DNA of 5,276 nucleotides, from the NCBI GenBank assembly GCA_007124535.1, contig SLEY01000588.1, positions 1 through 5,276 of the forward strand, in the 5' to 3' direction. Both the position numbers and the translations under genes were made by a program. The DNA is from Planctomycetaceae bacterium (GTDB lineage: Bacteria > Planctomycetota > Planctomycetia > Pirellulales > Pirellulaceae). Shown piece after piece: positions 1 through 5,212 of this stretch; positions within the stretch are counted from its first letter, which is position 1, and each line of letters opens with the position of its first letter. The notes under the pieces were generated by a model that was not told where the DNA came from, did not search any database, and worked only from the letters and a program-made list of their open reading frames with translations.

Positions 1-80
1 CTGACGCCGCCGGCTACCCAGTAGCCGACGCCCGCCGCCGCGGTAACTTGGAGGAACTGACGACGTGTGGTTCGAGCCAT
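1..80 (-). CDS. Tat-exported protein, N-terminus only; probably Gfo/Idh/MocA-family oxidoreductase
   Basis: An ATG at 80 (reading leftwards) opens a frame of 26 full codons that leaves the window without a stop. The peptide starts MARTTRRQFLQV and continues TAAAGVGYWVAGGV. This is a twin-arginine signal: T5-R6-R7-Q8-F9-L10 fits the (S/T)RRxFL consensus and is followed by an alanine/glycine-rich hydrophobic stretch. The start is supported by GGGAG at 90-94, nine bases upstream. In Planctomycetes, signals of the RRQFLQ...AAAGVGYWVAGG kind commonly precede NAD(P)-dependent Gfo/Idh/MocA-type oxidoreductases. That product is inferred from signal-peptide resemblance alone, because no Rossmann motif lies inside the window. 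The protein should be exported folded across the cytoplasmic membrane. It lies on the same strand as the VWA operon but 456 bases beyond its end, so it probably has its own promoter. Other Tat-exported planctomycete families (sulfatases, DUF1501 or DUF1552 proteins) remain possible. The CDS is well supported; the family is tentative. Confidence 0.75.
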   Translation of the reverse strand, partial: MARTTRRQFLQVTAAAGVGYWVAGGV

Positions 81-89
81 GGACTTTGT

Positions 90-94
90 CTCCC
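90..94 (-). promoter_or_regulatory. Shine-Dalgarno site for the left-edge Tat protein
   Basis: On the minus strand the sequence AAGGGAGA precedes the ATG at 80, with GGGAG nine bases from the start codon. This fixes the start of the left-edge gene, and no competing in-frame ATG is nearby. Confidence 0.6.
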
Positions 95-137
95 TTGGTG
101 TTGAAATGGAAAAATGTACCAGTCCATCAGACTAGCG

Positions 138-173
138 AATCTGCGAACCGATTGCAATCTGCGAAACCCGATT
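138..173. repeat. Short direct repeat upstream of the left-edge gene, possible operator
   Basis: AATCTGCGAA occurs at 138-147 and again at 156-165, an 18-bp period. Each copy is followed by CCGATT (148-153) or CCCGATT (167-173), so the repeating unit is about 16-18 bp. A perfect 10-bp palindrome, GATTGCAATC (150-159), bridges the two copies. The pair lies 58-93 bases upstream of the ATG at 80, where an operator or activator site would sit. Nothing in the sequence identifies the binding protein, and no convincing -35/-10 pair was found beside it. The repeat itself is directly visible; its regulatory role is inference. Confidence 0.4.
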
Positions 174-292
174 TGAAGTGAATCGCCCTCCAAAGAAACC
201 TTACAATCGGGGGCAATATATATGAAGGATAGTTCTACCGAGGATCATTCCACTGGGCAGAAGGAAGGGGGTCTTGCCCGAGCGACGTTATT

Positions 293-347
293 GCATCGTT
301 CCCACGCTTCCGCGTGCATCGTTCCCACGCTTCCGCGTGGGAACGCA
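293..347 (+). repeat. Tandem repeat copies A and B (23-bp period)
   Basis: Two head-to-tail copies of a unit beginning GCATCGTTCCCACGCTTCCG start at 293 and 316, exactly 23 bases apart. Copy A is cut off after GCGTG, so it lacks most of its right hairpin arm. Copy B is complete and forms a perfect 11-bp stem (320-330 with 335-345) with a TTCC loop. Confidence 0.85.
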
Positions 348-427
348 CGGTTTAGACGCTTCGCGTCTTCTCCACCTTCACACATCAAACTCTTGCCTCC
401 TTTTCGTTTGTTACGGTTCCTTTCATG

Positions 428-442
428 GGACGCGAAGCGTCC
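428..442. repeat. Small hairpin e', partner of the hairpin at 355-367
   Basis: GGACGC (428-433), loop GAA, GCGTCC (437-442) form a perfect 6-bp stem. The left partner at 355-367 is GACGC-TTC-GCGTC. Over 13 bases the two are exact reverse complements, so they extend the inverted symmetry of the element inwards. Their core (GACGC/GCGTC) resembles the hairpin core of the larger repeats but is not identical to it. Confidence 0.7.
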
Positions 443-447
443 GAGCT

Positions 448-509
448 TGCGTTCCCACGCGGAAGCGTGGGAACGATGCCCTTCGCACGCGGAAGCGTGG
501 GAACGATGC
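448..509 (-). repeat. Inverted repeat copies C and D (30-bp period)
   Basis: Copy C (448-479) is complete, with an 11-bp stem (450-460 with 465-475) around GGAA. Copy D (486-509) is truncated at the same point as copy A on the left. The spacing from C to D is 30 bases against 23 for A to B. The 7-base difference maps to the junction around 480-486 (CCTTCGC). The unit is therefore the reverse complement of A-B apart from one small indel. Confidence 0.85.
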
Positions 510-536
510 CAAACAAATGCAAAGGCCGAGGAGGGT

Positions 537-2969
537 TCAGAGCATGCCCGTGCGTTTGCGGAGGAGCCATTCCGTGGTGATCAGGGCGACGAACAGGAGG
601 GCCCAGAGGGGTGAATTCCAGATCGGTTGGGGGGGCAAGGAGTCGATGCGGACTTGGCGCCCCGGCGGCAGGTCGTTCATGAGCTGCTCGGCTTGATCCA
701 AGGTGTAAAAACGGCCTTCGGAAAGGTGGGCGGCCGCCTGCATGTCCGCGGCATCCATCTGGAGGCGCGCCATTTCCCCCGGCGGCGCCATGACCGTGAA
801 CCGCTGGGAAGGCGGCGTGCCGCTCAACTGGGGTGAAGCAATCCACAAACGGTATTCGCCTTCGGCCAGATTGCCGATCAGTCCCTCGAAGATGCCCCGA
901 TTGGCCGCCTCGCGCTGCAAACGGATCTGGCGCCGAGCCCCGGATTCCTGTTCCAGCATCAAGTGGACTCCGTCATCGGCTTCGGGAGCCAGCCGGTCGT
1001 CGAAGAACCGGACGCGCATCCGCACGAGGTCGCCCTGCCGATACTCGAGGCGATCGGTGGTCAGTTCCGCCCCGCGAGTGCCTTCCAGCAGTCGTGCCCG
1101 GCTGAGGTAGCGGATCGTCTGGGTCCAGTAGCGGCTGTGGTAGTGTTCGCCGTCCGGGTGGCGTGACCAGCGGTAGCTTTCGTCCGTGGCATGAAAGACG
1201 ACTTTGCCGGCTCCCACGAATTGAAGGCAGATCACCGGCAGGTTCTCACCGCGGACACTGGTCCGCGCCGGATCGACGGCCAGCACGCGGGCGCCGGGTC
1301 GCAGATCGGGGGCTTCCAGCATCCAGTACAGCGGCGGCAGTTCGCCCCAGACGCGGAGGCTGTCGGCCACCGTGTTTTCCAGTTGCAAGGGGGGACTGGC
1401 CGAGAGCAACTGAGTCGGTTGGACGCGGATCGGCTGGTCCAGCACTTGATCGCCGGCCGGGACGGAGGCGGTTTCCAGGTCGATGGGCAGCAGTTTGGCC
1501 AAGGGCGTACCCCGATAAGCTCGCGGCGTGTGCCGCGGTCCGGCCAGGAACACGACTCCCCCGCCACGCTGCTCGACAAAAGCCACGATGTTTTCCATCA
1601 CGCTGCGGCTGAGCAACGAGGGATTGACATCGCCGAAGATCAGCACATCGTAATCGAATAGTTCGTCGCGGCTGACCGGGAACACCCGTTCGGCCGTCGC
1701 GTCGATCTGCGTATAGCGCGCGTCGGCTTCCTGCAGCACGGTGGTCAACTCGAACGCGGGCTCCTGCCCGTCGCGTTTCAAGGCGCGCCGCAACGTGTTC
1801 GTCAGGAACCGGAAATCGTAATTCGGATAATCTTGGACGTACAGGACGCGGAGCGTTTCGTCCCGAACCTTGACCAGCCGGCTCTGGCGATTGTTCTCCA
1901 GGTTCACTTCATCTTCCTGCGGTTCGACCTGGACCACATACTCGAAATCGCCCTCTTCTTCCGGGCGATGGGACAGCCGCAACGATTTCGGTTGGCCATC
2001 TTCACCCACCGTGACCCGTTGTTCGGCCAGGGGCGGGGCGTCGCTGCCGGCGAGTTTCAGTTCCACCCGCACCTCCCGGCTGGCAAAGCCGTAACCGGTC
2101 AGGCGGAAATCGAAATTCAACAGATCGCCCACAAAAACGGCCTCGTCGACCAGCAAGTCGCTGATCCGCAGGTCGCGCGGCGGTTGCTCGTCGCCCAACC
2201 CGACCAACAGCAAGGGCACGGTCTTGCGGCGCGCGTACTCGGCGACTTCCGACAGCGTGCGTCCTTCGGTCGTGATCCCGTCGGTCAGCAGCAGGACGGC
2301 GGCCGTGGGCCGGCCGCGCTGGGCTTCCAACACATCGCGCAGGCCCGTTCCCAAGCGGCTGCTGGGCTGCTCCGCCCGGATCGCCGCAATGGCTTGGGCC
2401 AACTCCTCCGTGCGATCCCCTTCCGCCTGATCCGCCCGCGGCCCCCAGGGGCGCGCCGAACTGCCCAAGCGATACAGTTTGATGTTGTAACGTGATTCCA
2501 GTTCGCGCAGCCGGCGCGCGTCATCTTCCAGAAAGAACAGTTTGGCCAGATTCAGGCGGGTCAGCGAGTCCCCTCCCCACCGGTCCAGTCGCCGGAGCAG
2601 TTGCTCGCGATAGGCCGAATCCTCGTAAACATCCTCGACCCCCATACTCTGCGAGTCGTCGATCATCACCACCAGTTCCGGCAGGTCCGTGCGGTGGCGG
2701 TGCAGCAGCCAGCCGTACATCATGAACACGACCAGTGCGATCAGCGCGATCCGCAACCCGGCCAGACCCGCTTTCATCCGCCGGCTGGCGGAGCCGTGCT
2801 CGCGGCTGTACAGCAGGATCACCAGCCCCGCGGCCAGGGCCAGCAGCACCACGGTGACCGACGGCGGCCAGGGCCAGGAATGCGAGCGGGTCAGGTCCGT
2901 ACCGGGAGCCGCACGGGGGACCAGGAAGTCCGCTACGTCGCGCAGGATCTCCAGCAACCATACGATCAT
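537..2969 (-). CDS. VWA-domain membrane protein with glutamine-amidotransferase-like domain (810 aa), second gene of operon
   Basis: The start at 2969 is chosen because its ATG overlaps the upstream stop as ATGA; the open frame to 3476 is only antisense read-through of the neighbour. Hydrophobic helices lie at about residues 37-54 and 71-90. The VWA domain (about 99-260) keeps the full metal-ion-dependent adhesion site: D104-D-S106-Q-S108, T208 in LGTGL, and D230 in LLLTDG. A beta-sandwich-like stretch follows (about 265-370). Next is a class I amidotransferase-like fold (373-480: LRVLYVQDYPNYDFRFL, then YDVLIFGDVNP, then GGGVVFLAG), which has no nucleophilic cysteine at the elbow and so is probably not an enzyme. 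After GKVVFHATDESYRW and WTQTIRYLSR comes another beta-rich region (about 635-728). A final helix (about 786-803) precedes a basic tail, RKRTGML. The predicted topology places the bulk outside the cytoplasm. It resembles planctomycete Bat-type VWA proteins; partners and substrate are unknown. Confidence 0.92.
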   Translation of the reverse strand: MIVWLLEILRDVADFLVPRAAPGTDLTRSHSWPWPPSVTVVLLALAAGLVILLYSREHGSASRRMKAGLAGLRIALIALVVFMMYGWLLHRHRTDLPELVVMIDDSQSMGVEDVYEDSAYREQLLRRLDRWGGDSLTRLNLAKLFFLEDDARRLRELESRYNIKLYRLGSSARPWGPRADQAEGDRTEELAQAIAAIRAEQPSSRLGTGLRDVLEAQRGRPTAAVLLLTDGITTEGRTLSEVAEYARRKTVPLLLVGLGDEQPPRDLRISDLLVDEAVFVGDLLNFDFRLTGYGFASREVRVELKLAGSDAPPLAEQRVTVGEDGQPKSLRLSHRPEEEGDFEYVVQVEPQEDEVNLENNRQSRLVKVRDETLRVLYVQDYPNYDFRFLTNTLRRALKRDGQEPAFELTTVLQEADARYTQIDATAERVFPVSRDELFDYDVLIFGDVNPSLLSRSVMENIVAFVEQRGGGVVFLAGPRHTPRAYRGTPLAKLLPIDLETASVPAGDQVLDQPIRVQPTQLLSASPPLQLENTVADSLRVWGELPPLYWMLEAPDLRPGARVLAVDPARTSVRGENLPVICLQFVGAGKVVFHATDESYRWSRHPDGEHYHSRYWTQTIRYLSRARLLEGTRGAELTTDRLEYRQGDLVRMRVRFFDDRLAPEADDGVHLMLEQESGARRQIRLQREAANRGIFEGLIGNLAEGEYRLWIASPQLSGTPPSQRFTVMAPPGEMARLQMDAADMQAAAHLSEGRFYTLDQAEQLMNDLPPGRQVRIDSLPPQPIWNSPLWALLFVALITTEWLLRKRTGML
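2966..2969 (-). other. ATGA stop/start overlap of the two VWA genes
   Basis: The ATG of the downstream gene (2969-2967) and the TGA of the upstream gene (2968-2966) share bases, giving a 4-base overlap. Only a weak GGGACGG purine-rich site (2977-2983) precedes the ATG. Translation of the second gene is therefore probably coupled to termination of the first, which favours equal amounts of the two proteins. Confidence 0.85.
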
Positions 2970-5131
2970 GCGAATGCCGTCCCGAAATACCAAGCGGTTG
3001 TCGATTCCATTAGCAGCAGCACCAGCAGCAGCGCCAGCAGATGCCGGTAATACTGTGCCGGCTGGGTGACCGGCAGCGTCTGGGCGGTCCGATCCGGCTG
3101 GAGACCGGTGTGGAACACGGGGGGCAGCATTTCCGGCTCCAGACGTTGCAGAGAACTCTCCCCCGGATCGGGATTGGCCGCGAACAACTCCTGGCGGTTC
3201 AACGGCTCGCCATAGTGCACGGTGTAGATCCCGCTGAGCTGGACTTCGGGGTACACCCACCGCGTGTCCCGTCCTTCCACGTGCACGGGCGCCCGCTCGC
3301 GGCCGCCGTCGGGCCGTTCGACGACGACCGACAGATCCGCATAGGTTCCGCGGACCGCACCCTGGAACGCTTCGCCCACGTCGACCTGGCGGACTTCGTT
3401 GGTCGCACGGACCACGCGGGTCAGGGTTTCCTGGACCAAGGGCGGAAAGCTGGGCCAGGTCGGCAGGGCGGTCCAAGGCGTGGGGGGCGTCGTGGACCGG
3501 TCCAGCGACAGGGGCGAAGCGGCGGTGGTGATCAGCAGGCTCCGGCCCGCCCCGACCGGCGCCTCGACAATCGCCGGGTCCCCGTTCTGAAAGGCCAGCG
3601 CCACCCGGGCTGCCCCCTGGTCGTCCGGCGTTGCCCGGCGATAACGCCAGACGGGGGTCGTCAGCAGGCCCGCCCGCTCCCGGCCCTCGAAAGGCGCCAC
3701 AATCGGATGCTCGTAATCCAGCGGGTCCAAGGCGTGCTGCGTCGCCTCCGCCAGATCGCCCAGACGAGCCGGCAGCACCCGCCGCTCGGCCGCTCCCAGC
3801 ATCGCATTGTAATTCCCCGCCTGGACCTGATCGCCCAGCACCGTCACCAATCCCCCGCCTTGGGATACGTAATCGTACAGCACGGCCGCTTCATCTTCGG
3901 CAAACCGCGTCACATTGCACAGAAACACGGCATCGTAGTCATGCAGGTCCGCTTCGAGAATCGCGTTTTCCAAGCGGACTTCCGGCTCCACCCGCCGCTG
4001 CCCCCGGGGATGGGGGGCCAAGGCCAAGGCGATGTGCTGCGCCTCGCCCGCCCGGCCTTCGATGCACAACACCCGAATCGCCTCGCGCACCGGAACGCTC
4101 GCCCAGCGGTGATCGTCCACCGCCAAAGCGTCCTCCTCCAAACGCACCTCGACCCGATGCTCTCCCGACCGCTCGAACCGGTGCACAAAGGAAACCGCCG
4201 CCTGACCCCCAGCCGGCAACGTGACGGTTTCGGCCAATACCTGCTGGTCATCCACCATCAACCGCACCTGCTGGTCCGGCTGCTCGCGGTCGGAAAAGTT
4301 CTCGATCTGGGCGTCGAACACCACCCGCTGGCCCACCGTCACGATCGGCTCGCGCAGGGTCAACCCGGTGACCGCCCGGTTGGGCACCTCGGTTTGGCCC
4401 ACATCGATCAGCAGCAGGGAGGTGCGTTCGGCCAGATTCGCCAGTTGGCGGCCCGCCGCCTCGCTACCCGCCTCTTCCCACGTGGTGCGTCCCAGGTCCG
4501 TGAAGAAATACACCTTGCCCGCACGCAATCGCTCGTAACGCCCGGCCGTCTGCTGGACGATCGCTTCGATCTCGTCCAAGGTCCTGGCCAGATTCGCCCC
4601 CGTGTGATGGACCCGCAAGTTCTCCACCTCCTCGATCACATCGGCGGGAGCAAAGGCGGGCTCACCGATCACGACCAGCGGCGGATCGGCCATCAGGATC
4701 AGCGAAAACCCGTCCCCCTGCCGGCTGTCCCGTACCACTTGGGCAGCCAACTGCCGCGCCACTTCGAAACGCGTTTGATCGCCCAGACGGGTTTCCATCG
4801 ACAGCGAACCGTCGACAATCAAAATGTGATGCGTCGATCCGCCGCCGGTCAGTGCCGGCAGCAGCGACCACACCGGATTGGCCAGGGCCAAGGCCAGCAC
4901 CACCAGAATCGCCACCCGCAGGGCCAGCAGCAGCAACTGTTCGATCCGGATCCGCCGGGCGTTCTTGCGGATCGCGGCCAGCAAAAATTCCATCGCCGCC
5001 CAGTTCACTTGCCGGTACCGGCGGCGACTCCAGAAATGGATCACGATCGGGACCGCTGCGGCCAAGGCCCACAGCAACATCGCGCTGTGGGTGAAGGGGA
5101 GCGTTCGAAGCAGTGCTGTCAACCAAGCCAT
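2966..5131 (-). CDS. BatA-like membrane protein with VWA and amidotransferase-like domains (721 aa), first gene of operon
   Basis: The protein begins MAWLTALLRTLPFTHSAMLL. Residues about 13-88 match the BatA / aerotolerance-regulator N-terminal domain: a first helix, IHFWSRRRYRQVNWAAMEFL, the basic loop IRKNARRIRIEQ, and a second helix ending LALANPVW. The VWA domain (about 101-245) has the metal-site residues D107-G-S109-L-S111, T177 in HHTGAN, and D212 in FFTDLG. A beta-sandwich of CARDB type follows (about 252-347). The amidotransferase-like fold (about 352-436) contains IRVLCIEGRAGEA, YDAVFLCNVTRF and GGGLVTVLGD, without a catalytic cysteine at the elbow. A C-terminal helix lies at about 696-714. 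The start at 5131 places the BatA domain at the N-terminus. The frame is open to 5266, but the extra 45 codons are antisense to the yjbQ-like gene, are not hydrophobic and lack family resemblance. No Shine-Dalgarno site precedes 5131. The protein probably acts as a membrane complex with the next gene; its process (envelope or stress-related) is unproven. Confidence 0.92.
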   Translation of the reverse strand: MAWLTALLRTLPFTHSAMLLWALAAAVPIVIHFWSRRRYRQVNWAAMEFLLAAIRKNARRIRIEQLLLLALRVAILVVLALALANPVWSLLPALTGGGSTHHILIVDGSLSMETRLGDQTRFEVARQLAAQVVRDSRQGDGFSLILMADPPLVVIGEPAFAPADVIEEVENLRVHHTGANLARTLDEIEAIVQQTAGRYERLRAGKVYFFTDLGRTTWEEAGSEAAGRQLANLAERTSLLLIDVGQTEVPNRAVTGLTLREPIVTVGQRVVFDAQIENFSDREQPDQQVRLMVDDQQVLAETVTLPAGGQAAVSFVHRFERSGEHRVEVRLEEDALAVDDHRWASVPVREAIRVLCIEGRAGEAQHIALALAPHPRGQRRVEPEVRLENAILEADLHDYDAVFLCNVTRFAEDEAAVLYDYVSQGGGLVTVLGDQVQAGNYNAMLGAAERRVLPARLGDLAEATQHALDPLDYEHPIVAPFEGRERAGLLTTPVWRYRRATPDDQGAARVALAFQNGDPAIVEAPVGAGRSLLITTAASPLSLDRSTTPPTPWTALPTWPSFPPLVQETLTRVVRATNEVRQVDVGEAFQGAVRGTYADLSVVVERPDGGRERAPVHVEGRDTRWVYPEVQLSGIYTVHYGEPLNRQELFAANPDPGESSLQRLEPEMLPPVFHTGLQPDRTAQTLPVTQPAQYYRHLLALLLVLLLMESTTAWYFGTAFA

Positions 5132-5137
5132 TACCGA

Positions 5138-5166
5138 ATTATACCGTATCCGCGCCCCGGCGTCGG
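5138..5166 (-). promoter_or_regulatory. Candidate promoter of the VWA operon with exact TATAAT, possibly leaderless
   Basis: On the minus strand an exact TATAAT lies at 5143-5138, six bases before the ATG at 5131. A weak -35 (CCGACG, 5166-5161, 3 of 6 matches to TTGACA) lies 17 bases further upstream. A start six to seven bases after the -10 would fall on or next to the A of the ATG. No Shine-Dalgarno site exists between, so the transcript would be leaderless or nearly so. The hexamer and the spacing are seen directly; promoter activity is inferred, and a chance AT-rich match is possible. Confidence 0.45.
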
Positions 5167-5197
5167 TGGTCCGGTACGCAGGCCCTCTTTCCCCCAA

Positions 5198-5202
5198 AAG
5201 GA
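5198..5202 (+). promoter_or_regulatory. yjbQ: Shine-Dalgarno site of the yjbQ-like gene
   Basis: AAGGA at 5198-5202, within AAAAGGAA, lies ten bases before the ATG at 5213. It supports that start. No clear plus-strand -10/-35 pair was recognised in the 81-bp divergent region. Confidence 0.6.
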
Positions 5203-5212
5203 ACCGAACGTC

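Larger units (their letters stand above)
293..509. repeat. Composite palindromic repeat element built of two inverted modules
   Basis: The element consists of a left module A-B-e (293-367) and a right module e'-C-D (429-509), which is close to its reverse complement, around a 61-bp unique centre (368-428). A (293-316) equals the reverse complement of D (486-509) over 24 bases. B (316-347) equals the reverse complement of C (448-479) over 32 bases. The 13-base e (355-367) equals the reverse complement of e' (429-441). B and C are each perfect hairpins: the arm CGTTCCCACGC, a 4-base loop (TTCC in B, GGAA in C) and GCGTGGGAACG, at 320-345 and 450-475. No transposase lies inside it, so it is a REP/MITE-like non-autonomous element or a cluster of repeats. 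Repeats of this type are, from memory, common in planctomycete intergenic DNA. It begins 27 bases past the operon stop and could affect the 3' end of that mRNA. Confidence 0.85.
81..536. other. Non-coding region between the VWA operon and the left-edge gene
   Basis: These 456 bases separate two minus-strand genes. The left part (81-292) holds the ribosome site and direct repeat of the left-edge gene and looks less GC-rich than the flanking genes. The right part (293-509) is the composite palindromic element. No RNA gene was recognised. On the minus strand no hairpin followed by a T-run was found after the operon stop at 537, so no standard intrinsic terminator is visible. Open frames across 222-696 on the plus strand are translations of the palindromic repeats and of the antisense of the operon's 3' end, and are not credible genes. 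Confidence 0.7.

Noticed and set aside
255..280. Possible terminator hairpin GGGCA...TGCCC
   Set aside because: The stem is only five base pairs around a loop of about 15 bases and no T-run follows on either strand.
293..509. CRISPR array
   Set aside because: The copies are inverted relative to each other, have spacings of 23 and 30 bases with almost no spacer, and number only four. There are no unique spacers of constant length and no cas genes.
222..614. Plus-strand open frame starting MKDSSTEDHSTG, with peptides IVPTLPRGNA and SHAEAWERC
   Set aside because: Most of its length is translation of the palindromic repeats and of the antisense of the operon's 3' end. The repeated peptides come from repeat copies in different frames, and there is no domain or coding signal independent of the repeats.
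1833..2495. Long plus-strand open frame of 220 codons, and another at 3631-4224
   Set aside because: Both are antisense to the VWA genes, composed of residues typical of GC-rich shadow frames, without recognisable motifs or ribosome sites. The minus-strand frames have clear domain motifs throughout.
3008..3045. Triplet-like AGC repeat
   Set aside because: It encodes the leucine run of the C-terminal membrane helix (CTG codons on the minus strand) of the BatA-like protein. Protein composition and codon bias explain it.
2970..3476. N-terminal extension of the downstream VWA protein
   Set aside because: The extra 169 codons overlap the C-terminal coding region of the upstream gene in another frame, are rich in Arg/Pro/Gly as expected for a shadow frame, and would place a long non-hydrophobic segment before the membrane helices. 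The ATGA overlap start is far more plausible.
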